A stretch of 64,000 bases of DNA from Plasmodium malariae (GCF_900090045.1 NC_041784.1:658501-722500); one strand, 5' to 3'; numbered from the stretch's first letter, positions 12,421 through 25,500 are shown. The notes: generated by a model from the sequence alone, not told the origin. Made by a program: numbers and translations.

Positions 12421-12832
12421 ATTTATATATCTATTCGTTTATTTATTTTATTTTATTTTTTTATCGTCAGTTTTTCCAGAAATAACTATACATATTTCAA
12501 TATCATATTTTTTCTTTCTTTTTCATTGGCAATTTTATGTGAATAAAAAAAAAAAAAAAAAAAAAAAAAATTTTCTTTTTTTGCTAAATTCTAATGATTT
12601 GTTTTGAATAGAACATAAAATGAAATTAATAAAATAAACAATAAAATAAAATGAAATAACATAGTACAACATTCTTTCGTAACACAGGTAATATGGATAT
12701 ATTCGTATAGGCTAATAGGAAGCAATATTAGCACAGCCTTGTTTACTACATAAACATATATATGTACATTTACGTATTCATACACAAACACATACGCGTA
12801 ATTTCCGCTATGAAAATACTACACACTATCGG
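12421..12832. other. Intergenic, nothing clear
   Basis: This is the 3' flank of RPS9. It holds a poly-A run at 12545-12570 and AT-rich DNA. I see no feature beyond the possible upstream exon noted for the neighbouring candidate. Confidence 0.6.
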
Positions 12833-14161
12833 TTATTCTCCTTCGCCCTCATTTTTCTCTTTTTGGTTTCTCAGAGATTTTCTCTTAACCCTTCCAGGTC
12901 TACCACCCCCATAAGGTGAAGTCGTCGAAAAGTCGATGTGTTTTTCTGAGTCCACACGTACTAAGAAAGATGGAATGTCTACCATTTGTTTACCAACTCT
13001 TATATGTCTTTGTCTAATTAATACCCTAGCATGATGTACAGATTTTGCTAATCCCAGTTTAAATACTTTTGTTTGCAGTCGTCTTTCTAATAACTTGGGT
13101 AAAGTCAATCCTAACACATAATCTAACTTTTCTTCATTCTCACCTAATAATCCTTGACGTACCATTCTTCTTAATAATGCCTCTCCTTGGAAAATTCTTT
13201 TCGGGCTTTTCTCTTCTAATGTTAATAAATACCTTGCTGCTGAACGGATCTTGGCCAGTAAGTACTGAACTCTGTAAAAAAAAAAAAAAGAAATGAAAAA
13301 CGAAAAGATGTAAAGAAAAAAATACGAAAAAAAATTTGGAAAAAAATAAAGAAAATTTAATTTTAATTTCAATTTTAATTTCAATTTTCATCTCAATATT
13401 CATCTCAATATTCATCTCAATATTCATCAAAATTTCAATATAAAACAAATGTGCATCTAAAAATGGCTAATTTGCTGGCACATTATACCACGTTGTAAAA
13501 GAGGAAAAATGAACGTGTAACCGTAATATTAAACATTTTACCATGCTACACAGTATCAAGAGTGTGGCTATTTATCTACTGTTAATAATATATTATATTT
13601 CATAATTATTAATATAGAGAAGAAAAAATAAACAAAATAGGAAACAACTCTATACTATATTTATTAAAATACATACCTCCATATTTCTCTCTTGTTCTTA
13701 AGACCATACTCCCCGATTAATTTCAGTTCCTGATCTAAACGTTCCTACGATGATAAGATAAGATTAGGAGAATGAATAACATATTTGATACGTGAAAAAA
13801 AAAAAGAAAAAAAAGGTCCCCCAATAAGAATATATATATGTCTATAACTATCTATATATATATGTACGGATTACATTCCGCCTCATTTAGGATAAAATGA
13901 ATTATAAAAAAGGGGGCAATGAAAACACTACGAATGGAATACGGTACACGTAATAGCAAAAAGCTCGTACAGGAGGTGTTAACATAATTTATAATATATG
14001 GGATAAAATAAATGGAAATATGTACATAATACATACATACATACATATATGCGTACGTATGCATATGTTTAAGTGTTTTTTTTTTTTTTTTTTTTTACTT
14101 TCTCAAAGGGACGCTTTGGGTTTCTTGCAGTTTTGGAATAATTTCTGTAACTCTTTGGCAT
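12833..14161 (-). CDS. RPS9: 40S ribosomal protein S9 (uS4)
   Basis: Small-subunit ribosomal protein that binds 18S rRNA early in assembly. There are three exons: 14161-14099 ([20 protein letters not shown], donor GTAAAA), 13744-13677 ([20 protein letters not shown], donor GTATGT, phase 2), and 13271-12833 with TAA. The joined product is 189 residues, the expected eukaryotic length. The S4 RNA-binding fold is at about residues 108-160 ([20 protein letters not shown], then [19 protein letters not shown]). The C-terminus is the usual basic and acidic tail after [11 protein letters not shown]. The long ORF extending upstream of exon 3 is intron read-through. Confidence 0.97.
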
Positions 14162-14809
14162 CTTCTATTTTTTAATTTTCTAAAATGTAATTATATGCAA
14201 TTTCAGGTACTAAAAACGTATGTTTTTCTCTTTTCTTTTTTTTCTCTTTTCTATTGTTTTATAATTTGTTATCTTTATATTATAAATTTTGCTCTTATTG
14301 AAACTTCTGATCCTTCTCAGAACTTTCACGATTTTTATAATATTTACAATTTTTGCAATATTTACAATTTTTGCAATATTTACAATTTTTGCAATATTTA
14401 CAATTTTTGCAATATTTACAATTTTTTTTTTTTTTCTTCTGCAACCTATATTTTTGCTTCAATATATTTTATATTTTTATTTTTTTTCTTTGCAAATTAG
14501 AAGCTTCAAAAAACTGTTGTGCATATTTGGGAAGTTCAATTGGTAGTATACATAATATATAAACATGTTATATATACATGTACTTAAATATAATACGAAC
14601 ATGTTATATGTATATATATATATATATGAGTACAAGGTGTACTTAATTTTTATTTGCTCATAAAATGTACATTAGGTATATAATATATAATATATGGGAT
14701 AAAAATTGAACGCTATTTTTTGCTTCCGTGTCAAATTTGTACGCACCGAACTGCTTATATATATTAATGAATAAGTGTAAGGGGAGCTAAATATTTTATC
14801 TATACATGC

Positions 14810-14846
<37 letters not shown>

Positions 14847-15568
14847 TACATATATAGTATGAATAGTATTTGTTATTTTTGGTACTAGTGAAAAGTTGCA
14901 TATTTAAAGAATAAGCATACAAAAATAAAACACCAAATCTTACGTGAAATACGATTACTATTTAAGAAGTCAAAGATTTAGCGTTTTCTATTTTAAGAAA
15001 TATACATTATATTAAAATTAAGAATACTCTATAATTTTTTTCTTATTTTATCTTAAGGCTGTTATTTTTTTTTTTTTTTTCTGTATATTTCCTGTTCTTC
15101 TCCCTTTTGATCACTCTATATTCGTACTATCACTATTTCCGAATCATGGTGTAAAAAATTGACTTTATGATGGGTTGGTACGTACATATGTGTATAAATA
15201 TACATGCATACATATATGTGCACTTAATTTTTTTTTTAAAGAGTTATTATCCTTTTAATTTTAGTCCTTTTAACTCTGTATGTTCACCAAGTGAGTTTCA
15301 CAAGAACAATTTTGAGAAAAAGGGTAAGAAAAACAAAAAAATTGTAAATCGCAAATGTAAATTTTTTACGCTCACCTCTTTGTTTTATATTATTTTGTTT
15401 CCTTTTTTTTTTTTTTTTTTACAAAATTGAGGTAAATTTCATTCCTTTCGTGAAAAAAATTATGAACACGCAAGAAAAAAAAAAAACATATATTTAAAAA
15501 TAAAATAAAGAGAAAGTGTAAAGCAACAAAGTGATAGGGATAAAGTGACCAAGAGAAAAAGCTTTGCT
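14162..15568. other. Intergenic, divergent promoter region
   Basis: Lies between the divergent RPS9 and 15.6-kb genes. It contains an 18-base tandem repeat at about 14335-14425, (TA)n at 14815-14845 and poly-T runs. A GTAAGA site near 15320 could be a 5'UTR intron donor of the next gene, but I cannot support a coding exon. Confidence 0.6.
14335..14425. repeat. 18-bp tandem repeat
   Basis: About five copies of ATATTTACAATTTTTGCA. The unit is in frame in both directions (reads NIYNFC on +), but it is embedded in T-rich DNA with no coding context. Confidence 0.85.
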
Positions 15569-17386
15569 ATGATTATATATCCAAATAATAGTGTCATTCT
15601 GTTGGTTTTAATTCCCTTTTTTTTTTTTTTTTGTAAATTAAAAATAGCAAAAAGCTCACTACATTATTATTACAAAAAAGTACACACAGTTGCTGAGAAT
15701 GGAAAGAATAGAAATAATAATGTGTATGGTATTATTCAACGCAAAAAGAATTTAACACATAAATTATTCTTTTTGAAAAAAGAGAAAAACGTCAATCATT
15801 TTTTTAATTATAATAAAGACTTTGGAAATAAATTAATTAGTATACTTTCCATAAATCATAATGTAATTCTCTTAGATGAAAAGGATTCTAGCGTATTAAC
15901 GAACGTAAATATTAATAATGACTGTTTAAATGAGTTAATAGTCCCTTTTAAAGGGGCACACAGATTTACAAAATGCTACCTTTTTCATTTGAAGAGTGGC
16001 AATTTGTTATATGAGGGCCTCGTGAACTCCGAAAAGAAGGAGGATGGGGAAGGTGGAACAATGAGAAATGGAAGTAATACAAATGGAATTAATACCAATG
16101 GAAGTAATACCAATGGAAGTAATACCAATGGAAGTAATACCAATGGAAGTAATACCAATGGAAGTAATACCAATGGAAGTAATACAAATGGAATTAATAC
16201 CAATGGAAGTAATACAAATGGAAGTAATACAAATGGAAGTAATACAAATGGAAGTAATACAAATGGAAGTAATACAAATGGAAGTAATACAAATGGAAGT
16301 AATACAAATGGAAGTAATACAAATGGAAGTAATACAAATGGAAGTAATACAAATGGAAGTAATACAAATGGAAGTAATACAAATGGAAGTAATACAAATG
16401 GAAGTAATACAAATGGAAGTAATACAAATGGAAGTAATACAAATGGAATTAATACCAATGGAAGTAATACCAATGGAAGTAATACCAATGGAAATAGTTC
16501 CCATCATAACAGTAGTGAAAGATGCTGTCCGCACTTGAGGCCCCCCCATATTGAAAGGTACATTAATCGGCAGCTTGTAAAACTAGCGAATGAACTTATA
16601 AGCATGAAAAAAATCTTTGAAAAAAGAGAAAAGCAAACACAGGGAGGTGATAGTAGTGATTATAGTTATACTAACCAAAGTAGCGATATTAACAACGTTA
16701 GTTGTGGTACCTGTGATGGCATGTGGTGGGACTTTTATATCAACAAAAAGGAGAAGCCACTGAAGTGCTTTGTTTATCTGGACCTCCCTGAAGGTACAGT
16801 AATGCTTAAGCCCAGAAAAATAAAAGATAAGAATTTTTTAATTTCTATTAATGCATTAAATGATATTAGAAGAAATAATAAGGATATATTAAAAAATATA
16901 TATTTTAAAAAGTTTAATATAACATTTGATTATATATATAAAAATTGCAATTTTATAACTCTGTTAATTAATAAATTTATAGATCAGCCATATTTTATGA
17001 ATGCATTTACATTATTTTCATTATTATCATCTCTTTATATTATTAGTGATTCATTTTATCAAAGTTTTCTAATGTTGTTAAGTAGCGAAATAATATGGAA
17101 TCCTATTATATATAACGCTTGGTGTAGTATATACCATACTACGTTACCACTAAAATTATTTATGATTAAGCAAACTTTTTCATATTCTAAGGTAGCTTTT
17201 GATTACCTAGTTGAACAAATAAGATCGAAGTTACTTCGTTTAGAAACGTCCTTAATTAACTCTTCTTTGAAAAGAAAAATTCTTGTAGATACTAGGAAGG
17301 AAAACACCTATGATAGGAAAACGTTTGTTATAGCAACAGAAGACTATAGCGAGAGTGATAACGAAGGAGATTTTACTTACATTTAA
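15569..17386 (+). CDS. Conserved-type Plasmodium protein, possible signal peptide
   Basis: I choose the ATG at 15569 (MIIYPNNSVILLVLIP); the open frame extends upstream only through a GTG. This gives 605 residues, with a TAA at 17384. The first 25 residues are a hydrophobic signal-like segment followed by lysine-rich sequence, which would suit secretion or apicoplast routing; that is inference. A low-complexity array of NGSNT repeats covers about residues 165-310. After it come a Cys-containing stretch (CCPHLRPPHIERYIN), a conserved-looking region (KCFVYLDLPEGTVMLKPRKI) and a C-terminal region rich in aromatic and aliphatic residues (FTLFSLLSSLYIISDSFYQS, then AWCSIYHTTLPLKLFM) that may hold one or two membrane helices. 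The end is acidic. I do not recognise a family. Confidence 0.85.
   Translation: MIIYPNNSVILLVLIPFFFFFCKLKIAKSSLHYYYKKVHTVAENGKNRNNNVYGIIQRKKNLTHKLFFLKKEKNVNHFFNYNKDFGNKLISILSINHNVILLDEKDSSVLTNVNINNDCLNELIVPFKGAHRFTKCYLFHLKSGNLLYEGLVNSEKKEDGEGGTMRNGSNTNGINTNGSNTNGSNTNGSNTNGSNTNGSNTNGSNTNGINTNGSNTNGSNTNGSNTNGSNTNGSNTNGSNTNGSNTNGSNTNGSNTNGSNTNGSNTNGSNTNGSNTNGSNTNGSNTNGSNTNGINTNGSNTNGSNTNGNSSHHNSSERCCPHLRPPHIERYINRQLVKLANELISMKKIFEKREKQTQGGDSSDYSYTNQSSDINNVSCGTCDGMWWDFYINKKEKPLKCFVYLDLPEGTVMLKPRKIKDKNFLISINALNDIRRNNKDILKNIYFKKFNITFDYIYKNCNFITLLINKFIDQPYFMNAFTLFSLLSSLYIISDSFYQSFLMLLSSEIIWNPIIYNAWCSIYHTTLPLKLFMIKQTFSYSKVAFDYLVEQIRSKLLRLETSLINSSLKRKILVDTRKENTYDRKTFVIATEDYSESDNEGDFTYI
16063..16492 (+). 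repeat. 15-bp coding tandem array (NGSNT), about 28 copies
   Basis: The unit AATGGAAGTAATACN encodes NGSNT. The array is zoned: units with AATACC flank a central block of about 17 units that read AATACAAATGGAAGT almost without change, and NGINT variants mark the block edges. Shadow frames on both strands are open through the array but are not genes. Confidence 0.95.
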
Positions 17387-18204
17387 AAGGGGGGGGGAGA
17401 AAAAAGGAAGGAGAGGGAAGAGTGAGAGGAAAATAAAGTGTATATATAAAGTGGACATATAAAAAGCATATTGGAGCTTAGGAGTGGAATTACCCTCGAC
17501 AGTATCAACCGCGATAGCAACGAATGCATAAATGAACATAGGTATAGTTATATATTTATCATGGTATATCATAGGAAGTTTTCCTTTGTTAAAAATTTTG
17601 AGTGACCTTTTTTAATATATATATATTTTTTTTTTGTTAATATTTTTGCCTATTTTTCAGTTATTTCATTTTTCACGTACATTAAAATTCTCTCATTTGT
17701 TGTGCATATTTTAAAGTTATTACATATTTTTGCTAATTTAATTTTATAATCTGTTATGCTTATTTCAAATATTATTTTATTATTTTTATCTTATTTATTT
17801 TATTTTTTTCGTATTATTACATTGCACTTCCTTCCGTATGTATACAAATATTATAATTTTACCAAGCAGAATGCGTGTATATATTAATTAATCTACAATG
17901 AATGAATATTTTCTTTTAAGAATTTAAATTAAAAAAAAAAAAAAAATTATTCTGGCAGAAGAGGTTCTTATGGATATATATATGTACAAATATATTCATG
18001 GTCAAGTGGGTATGCAGTAGTCACTACAAGAATGTAAGCATGTTATTAGTATGTGGGGGGATGATCGGAAGGTACATCAACTGGATGCTTTTGTTCGTTC
18101 ACGTTAAGAAGAAAAAAAAGAAATAAAACAAAGCAGAGTAAAAGAAAATAAAAAATATAAACAAAACAAAACAGAACAAAACATGAGTTGTAACACTCTA
18201 TGCA
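17387..18204. other. Intergenic, no gene seen
   Basis: This is the 3' flank of the 15.6-kb gene. A short GC-richer patch (17400-17540) is open on the minus strand, but it overlaps the gene end and is probably UTR. Confidence 0.65.
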
Positions 18205-19358
18205 TCACTTTTGCAAACATCTTCGACTAAGGATCAAAAAAAGAAATTGTATTAAAAGTAAAACAGAGAGAAGAGATAAATTTTCCAAAACTAAAAATTT
18301 TGAGAATAAATAAATTTCATGCGCGTTAAGAACCATAAAAACATTCAAAAGATATGATACAAAAAATACTTTACCATCGTCAATTTTTGTTCTTTTCATA
18401 AATATGAGAGAGTAAAATAAAATTGCACACAAACACTACGTTTATTTATGTTATTGTCTACTTTAATTTGTTATTCGTAATTTGTAAACAAGTTGTACGT
18501 TACGTAGGGTACTTGACCTTTTTCAGCTGTTCTATTTGTTCTCTTTTTTTTCAATTTGAAAACATAACCTCCTCAATTAAAAATATAAAGTAAAAAATAT
18601 ATAAGGTGAACAAAATACAAAATAAAATAAAGGGGCTTCCTTTATTATGATACTTTCAAAAATTAAAAATGATCCATTTGTTCTTTTAATTTATTAAAAA
18701 AAAAAAAAAAATGAGCAAACGTTAGAACATAGGCTGGTGTAGTAATGAATATAACAATAAAGGGATCGCAGATGCAAATACCAGCTATTCTGCTAGAAAT
18801 AATAATAGTACTTGAATATATTATAATATTATCAAAAAAAAATAAAAAAAATAAAAATAGAGAATACAAAAAAATATATGGAAAAAATGTAGAAAAGATG
18901 AGGAAAAAATAAAGAAAATATAATAGGGGTTTTATGTTAATAATGTAAGCGATAAAGTACCCCAAATAATTAATAATAAAAACGCCATAGCCATGAAAAA
19001 GAACAAAAATGACTTTTTTAATGAATATCAGAACTTCACAATTCCAATTAGAGAGCGATGTAAATAATATCAAAAGAATATAGTACATTTAAAAAAATAT
19101 ATGGTAAAAAACATAATATTGAAAATTTACAGAATAGAAAATTGCTGATATTATCAAGTACAAAAATGCCCATATTATCAAGTACAAAAATGCCCATATT
19201 ATCAAGTACTAAATTGACGAGATAACAAAATATAAAAATGACGAGATAGCCAAATACAAAATTGAGAAAATAAAAAAATTGAGCCGTAATAATACAACAT
19301 AATTCACAAAAGACAAATATATGTTAGGATTACTATTAATAACAAAATTAAAATTCAT
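18205..19358 (-). pseudogene. Interrupted hydrophobic frame, possible membrane-protein gene or pseudogene
   Basis: From an ATG at 19358 (MNFNFVINSNPNIYLSFVNY) one minus-strand frame runs to 18663, broken only by TAG at 19209-19211 and TAA at 19089-19091. It is dominated by F, I, L and Y, with stretches such as SRIAGICICDPFIVIFITTP and a three-copy YLIIWAFL repeat. A second frame (18432-18205) contains FMVLNAHEIYLFSKFLVLEN and LSLLSVLLLIQF, ending SRRCLQK. A small lysine-rich segment lies between them (18590-18500). This could be a multi-exon, multi-span membrane protein with unsolved introns, a decayed gene, or an artefact, because T-rich DNA always reads hydrophobic. Polar islands and non-repetitive codons argue mildly for real coding. 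No family recognised. Confidence 0.3.
19147..19218. repeat. 24-bp tandem repeat, three copies
   Basis: The unit ATATTATCAAGTACAAAAAT plus GCCC is present about three times, the last copy degenerate. On the minus strand it encodes an eight-residue hydrophobic unit within the interrupted frame. Confidence 0.85.
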
Positions 19359-19455
19359 TAAATCTTTGAAGTGATAGTAGTAATTTCTGCCTCTCCATTA
19401 TGTGTGACATTGAAGTATCAAAATTATATGGACGAAATATTACATTTTTATTATC
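19348..19455 (-). CDS. Candidate terminal exon, product not recognised
   Basis: After an AAAG acceptor (19456-19457) a 36-codon minus-strand frame reads DNKNVIFRPYNFDTSMSHIM then ERQKLLLSLQRFNEF and TAA. The composition is polar and unlike intergenic DNA. Upstream, about 19590-19535, another short frame contains LPKKFDTAASDE and may be an earlier exon, but no phase-matched donor was found. It overlaps the first codons of the hydrophobic frame by a few bases, so the two cannot both be exact. Confidence 0.35.
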   Translation of the reverse strand, partial: DNKNVIFRPYNFDTSMSHIMERQKLLLSLQRFNEF

Positions 19456-21264
19456 CTTTAAAATTTGTTGTTAAAAATTATTCGCATATATATGTAAGTG
19501 CATTAATTATTAGTATATATATATATGTATATCTCATCACTAGCAGCAGTATCAAATTTTTTGGGTAAAAAAAAATATATCATGAAATTTATACTTCCGT
19601 ACGAGTATTTTTTTTTTTTTTTTTAATCTTCGAAAAAAAAGTTGAGTTTATTTCTAGATTAACGTTCTATTTTACTGTATTGTATTTTTTTTTTTTTTTT
19701 TTTTTTTTATTTCTTAAAAATTTTACATTTTTGCAACTAACGCAAATGTACTTAAATATATATATATATAATACATATATGGCAAAAAATAGAGGAGGCG
19801 CTATTTCATACAGATAAACATATATATATGATACATAAAAAAAAACACATATATATGCATACATATATAATGTATGAACGTCTGCATCATATTATAATTC
19901 TCTATATATGTTTACATATATGTTTACATATATGTTTATATATATGTACATAATATATTGTACATATATATATATTACATATTTATATTAATAGCCTTTA
20001 AAATAGAGAATGCGAACAATAGAATAACATTTACATTATCAGTAACAAGCACTAGGGACGAAAAAAGATAGCTTTTAACATGTGTATATTTATTTCTACA
20101 TTCGTACATCATTATCATGTATTTTTGTTTATTCATATTTCTTTTTAGTGAGGTCATTAAAATTTTATTAATTTTATGTATTCATGATTACATTTTTGTA
20201 TCAATTGCATATAACCAGGCAATAGTAAAAAATAAATTTTAATATACAATTTATTATTTAAAATTTTTAATTTATATTTTAGCACCATAAATTTTCACGT
20301 TTAGTTATTTTTTCTTACATATTTATACGTATACTTATATACGTTAGATTTAGGTGGGTTTTAATTTTCTTTTTAAGCGTTTATTCTTACCATTTTTATT
20401 AAACCATAGAAAAAGGGTTTAAAAATAATTGATGAATATAACTCATCTTAACATGTAGTTTTTTCATCTTACGTTTTGCTAATACTTAAATGCTCAAAAA
20501 AGTAAGAACATTTTATTATTATTATTATTATTTCGGTATTTTTAAGAACAAATACTTTTATATTTTTTTATACGTATACAAAAATACATGTAAAATTGTA
20601 TACATACTTCATATAATTTTATTTTTTTATTTCCCCCACCCATGTATATAATTTACCATGGATTTAATAATGCAGTAAAACATAAATATACGTACATATA
20701 CATATATATATACATATATATATATATATTTAAATACATTTTTCAAATTTTTTTTAAATATTTCCCCCGTTGCTTATTTTTAAATATATAAAATATATAA
20801 TATATATATAAATACGTGAATACATTTATATAAATAAATACATATGTATATATATTATTATATGTAGAGAGCTTAAGATTTTCATATTAAATTTTTTTAA
20901 TATGTATTATGGTTTCATTTAAAGAGTGAAAAATATAACGGAATAATAAAGTCGTCTTTTTCCTTATTCTGCCAAAAAAAAAAAAAAAAAGAAAAAAAAA
21001 AGATTTATTCTTACATTATATTAATTATCTAGATAGTTTCATATTCTTTATAAAAATATATATAATAAATATAACATGTAAAAAAAAAAAAAAAAAAACA
21101 CTCAGAAGGGGGGGGAAGGTATATATATGTATATATTATATAAATTACCATTTATAAGGGGAAAAAAGAAAAATTTCGTAAAATTATTGTGAAGTATATA
21201 TTTATATATTATTCTTACATGTTCCAGTGAATATACATATATAACGTTTGTGATATTTTGTACT

Positions 21265-21312
<48 letters not shown>

Positions 21313-22448
21313 GTATTACATAATTTTTTAATACTTAAATTTCGTGATTCGAAATTTTTTTTTTTTTTTATATATATTAACTTAAATATATATGTTTACG
21401 GATGAATACGGATATATATATAAGTTTATATATTACGCTTATATTTTATTTTTGCGAATTTTATCTGAAAGTATACGGTAGTAGGTAACACTTCATAAAT
21501 AGATCTTTCAAATTAATTTGATATAAATATGTTTAAATTTTTAAACATGTTACTTGTTTTATTTTTATGTATTTTTTTTTTTTTTTTTTTTTTTTGTTTC
21601 AGTTATTCTTTTTTTATATTTTATCACACTAATTAAAATTAGACTGCTTTCCATTAAGTAGAAATAATATATATATAATATATGATATATATTTAGACAG
21701 CTTTACACCAAGGCATATATACGAAGATGTAAATATATATATATAATTACGCATATATAAGTATGCATATATAGATACGCATATATGAATGCGCTTATAT
21801 ATATATATATGTATACATACTTATGGGAAATCTTCACGTACATATTTTAATTTGCATTGTACATATTATCCTATCGTTTTATTTATTTCCCCATTTTTTT
21901 TTTATAATATTTTTCCTTAATCTTTTTTTATACCTTTTTACACCTTTTTATACCTTTTATAGCATTTTTCATTTTTTTAAAAATTGTAGCGTCATTTTTT
22001 TATGATGAAAAGAGAAAAATATGGAAACGTAATTTTTCCTCTTTTTAATTAACCATTTTTCGCACTCTACATTTAGCTTTTAGCTTTTCGCGTTTCTGTT
22101 TTATGTTCTATGCTTTATGTTCTACGTTCTATGTTTTACATTTTCATGTTATTTCATTTATTTCACTCCTATCAGTGTTAATATTCAATTTTTTTTTTTT
22201 TTTTTTTTTTATGCTTATTACGTCTTGCTTTATTTTCTTATATTTATTTTCCCCATATTTTTAAATCACACATTATTTATTCCAAAATTTTGTAATATTT
22301 TTTATTTTTATTTTCAATTTTTTATAAGCATATTATATTTAAATATTTTTATAACGTTAAATATAGTATTATATTTATTTCTCCTAATATATTTTTAATA
22401 TTGCCACACCCCATTTTTTTTTTTTATTTACTTCATTTTGTACCTGCC

Positions 22449-22484
<36 letters not shown>

Positions 22485-22513
22485 CTTGATAAATTCGCCA
22501 CGAAATATATATA
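19456..22513. other. Long AT-rich intergenic region
   Basis: More than 3 kb of (TA)n, poly-A and poly-T, including long runs near 19690, 20980, 21080, 21275, 21575, 22190 and 22455. It is the upstream region of the ELM2-type gene. Hydrophobic ORFs at 21823-22398 are T-run artefacts. I see no gene. Confidence 0.75.
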
Positions 22514-25500
22514 ATGGTTTTTTACACTTCAACCGAAGGAAATAAAATAAATGATTATGTTATAACTAGATCAGTAAGTACTAAAAGAGTGTATACTACT
22601 ACGAATATATCAGAAGGAAATATAAAAAATAAGAAGGAGGAGAATAGTAACAGCGAAGAGGGAGAAGGAAAAGAAGAAGTATTACATAAAAAAAATATTG
22701 AAAATAATTTGCAAAATCTTAAAGATGATTTAAGTAATTCTCTTGATTTTGGTTTATTTATAAAACTAAAAGATTTGAATAGTATCCAAAATAATAACAT
22801 ACATGAAATTAATGAATTATTGAAAAAGGAAAAACAAGAGAAAAAAAAGAAATACTGTAGTGAAGTGAAAGCTGTTACTAATAAAAAGAAAGAAGAAATT
22901 ATTATAAAGAAAAAATATAATATTAAAAAAAAGAAAGAAAAAGAAACTGAATCATACGGACAAAGTGATCTAGTATTGGACACGTGTGAAAAAGCGTGGA
23001 ATAAGGAAAGGAAACATAGCAAAAGGGATAGCATTTGTAATAATATAGACTGTAGTGGTGGCAATATCGGTGGTAATAGTAATAACTTAGGCGGAAGCAG
23101 TAATAGTAATAACATAGCTAGTAGTAGTAATAGTAATAACTTAGGTGGAAGCAGTAATAGTAATAACATAGCTAGTAGTAGTAATAGTAATAGTAATAAC
23201 TTAGGTGGAAGCAGTAATAGTAATAACATCAGTAACAGTAGTAATATTAATAACATCAGTAGTAGTACTAGTAATAACATTAGTAGTAGTATTAATAATA
23301 AAATCAATAGTAGTACTAATAATAAAATCAATAGTAGTACTAATAATAAAATCAATAGTAGTAATAGTAATAACATCAGTAGTAGTACTAGTAATAACAT
23401 TAGTAGTAGTATTAATAATAAAATCAATAGTAGTACTAATAATAAAATCAATAGTAGTAATAGTAATAACATCAGTAGTAGTAATAGTAATAACATAGCT
23501 AGTAGTAGTAATAGTAATAACATAGCTAGTAGTAGTAATAGTAATAACATAGCTAATAGTAGTAATAGTAATAACAACAGTAATATTTGCGGCAATATCA
23601 GTGGTAATATAAGTGGCAATAACGGAAGTAACATTTGCTATAGTAAGAAGAAGAGGAAGAGGAGGGAGAAAGAAGATACAGATTTCGTAGTTGCAAAAGA
23701 AGGAAGGAAAGAATTAAAAATGAACTATAACATTAATAATAAAGAGAAAGAAATAATAGTTAGAGAAGAAGATGATAAAATAAACGATTACAATAATAAT
23801 ACTATTAGTGAGTTTGATCATATAGAAATAATTAATAATATTAGGGATGTCGAAAAAAATGAACAAATAGAAGAACAAATAAAGGAGCTCGAGGAGCTTG
23901 AAAATTTAGAAAGAAAAAGAGAAGGTGGAAAGATAAGTGAAAGTAACAACAGTAATAATAAAAATAGTAGTTATAGTAATAATAACAACTGTAATAATAA
24001 TTATTATTATAATAGTAGTAACAATAATTATAATAGTAATAGCAATAAGTATAATAGTAGTAACATTAATTATAATAGTAGTAACAATAAGTATAATAGT
24101 AGTAATTACAATAATAATTATAGTAATAGTAATGGTTATTACAAAATAAAGAAAGAAGAGGAAAAAAAATATAAAAGAATTGAAAAAGTGATCAGTATAA
24201 ATAACAATGACAAAGAATATTATAATGATCATCATCATGACTTACGTTTAACAAGCAATAAAGAAAATATCGAAATACTTAATGAATCAATTGAACAACT
24301 TCACAGGGATATAGAGGAAGAGGAGGGGAAGTCACATATGGTCGACAATGTTTATAACAACATAATTCCATGTGAAGATAGAAGTAATAATTATAATAAT
24401 ATTAATCATAACAGTAGCAACTATAATAGTAGTAATTATAACCATTGCAGTAATAATAACAGCAGCAATAATTACAGCAGCAATAATTACAGCAGCAATA
24501 ATAAAAGCAGCAATAATAAAAGCATCAGTAATAAAAGCATCAATAATAAAAGCATCAATAATAAAAGCATCAATAATAAAAGCATCAATAATAAAAGCAT
24601 CAATAATAAAAGCATCAATAATAAAAGCAGCAATAATTATAGCAGCAATAATTATAGCAGCAATAATTACAGCAGCAATAACAACAACAGCAATAACAAC
24701 AACATCAATAACAACAGCAGTAGTAACCATAATATTAAGGGGGGTAGGGTTCTACGAAATCTGAACAAATCCAGTGTTATAAGTGAAAAAAGGGCAAGTA
24801 CAAATAAAATAATTAAAAGTTATTCAACGAAACAAGTGACGCCAAATAATGTAGGGGTACTTGGTAGAAGAAGGAGAAAACATTCAGATTTGACCACTGT
24901 AGAAAACGAAAATATTAATAGAGTTAGTAATACAACTACAGCTGGAACTACAGGTACCATTACAAATAACCATGGTAGCAGTTGTAACAAGAATATTACG
25001 AGTAGTAGGAGTAGCAATAATAATAATACCATTGACAATAACTACTTGAATAACACAATCAATGATAATAACAACAGTGATAACATTGAAAGCAATAACA
25101 CTGAAGAGGAGAACAAGAGTGTACATTGTTATAACAATTATAAAAATTATAATAATTATGGTAATTACAATAGTAGTGGAAACAACAACAGTAGGAGTAA
25201 TTTTGATAATTATAAGGAAAATTTTGCTAATCAGAAAAATAATGATTACAACATTTATAATAATTATAATGGAAATATTAACAATGGTAATGCAAAAAAT
25301 AACAACACGAATGAGAATAATAGCTACGATGATGCTAATAATAACAACACGAATGAGAATAATAGGTACGATAATGCTAATAGTAGCCATGATAATGCTA
25401 ATAGTAGCTATGATAATGCTAATAATAGGTACGATAATGCTAATAATAGGTACGATAATGCTAATAGTAGCTACGATAATGCTAATAGTAGCTACGATAA

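Noticed and set aside
15985..16549. Minus- and plus-strand repeat ORFs over the NGSNT array
   Set aside because: The 15-base unit lacks stops in every frame, so all six frames stay open; only the frame joined to ordered sequence on both sides is real.
21823..22398. Hydrophobic ORFs upstream of the ELM2-type gene
   Set aside because: They are made of poly-T runs read as Phe/Leu, with no polar islands or splice sites.
22555..23634. 359-residue Leu-rich ORF on the minus strand
   Set aside because: It is the antisense of the Asn/Ser repeats of the ELM2-type gene; similar poly-Leu/Ile shadows lie opposite CCR4 and the phosphatase.
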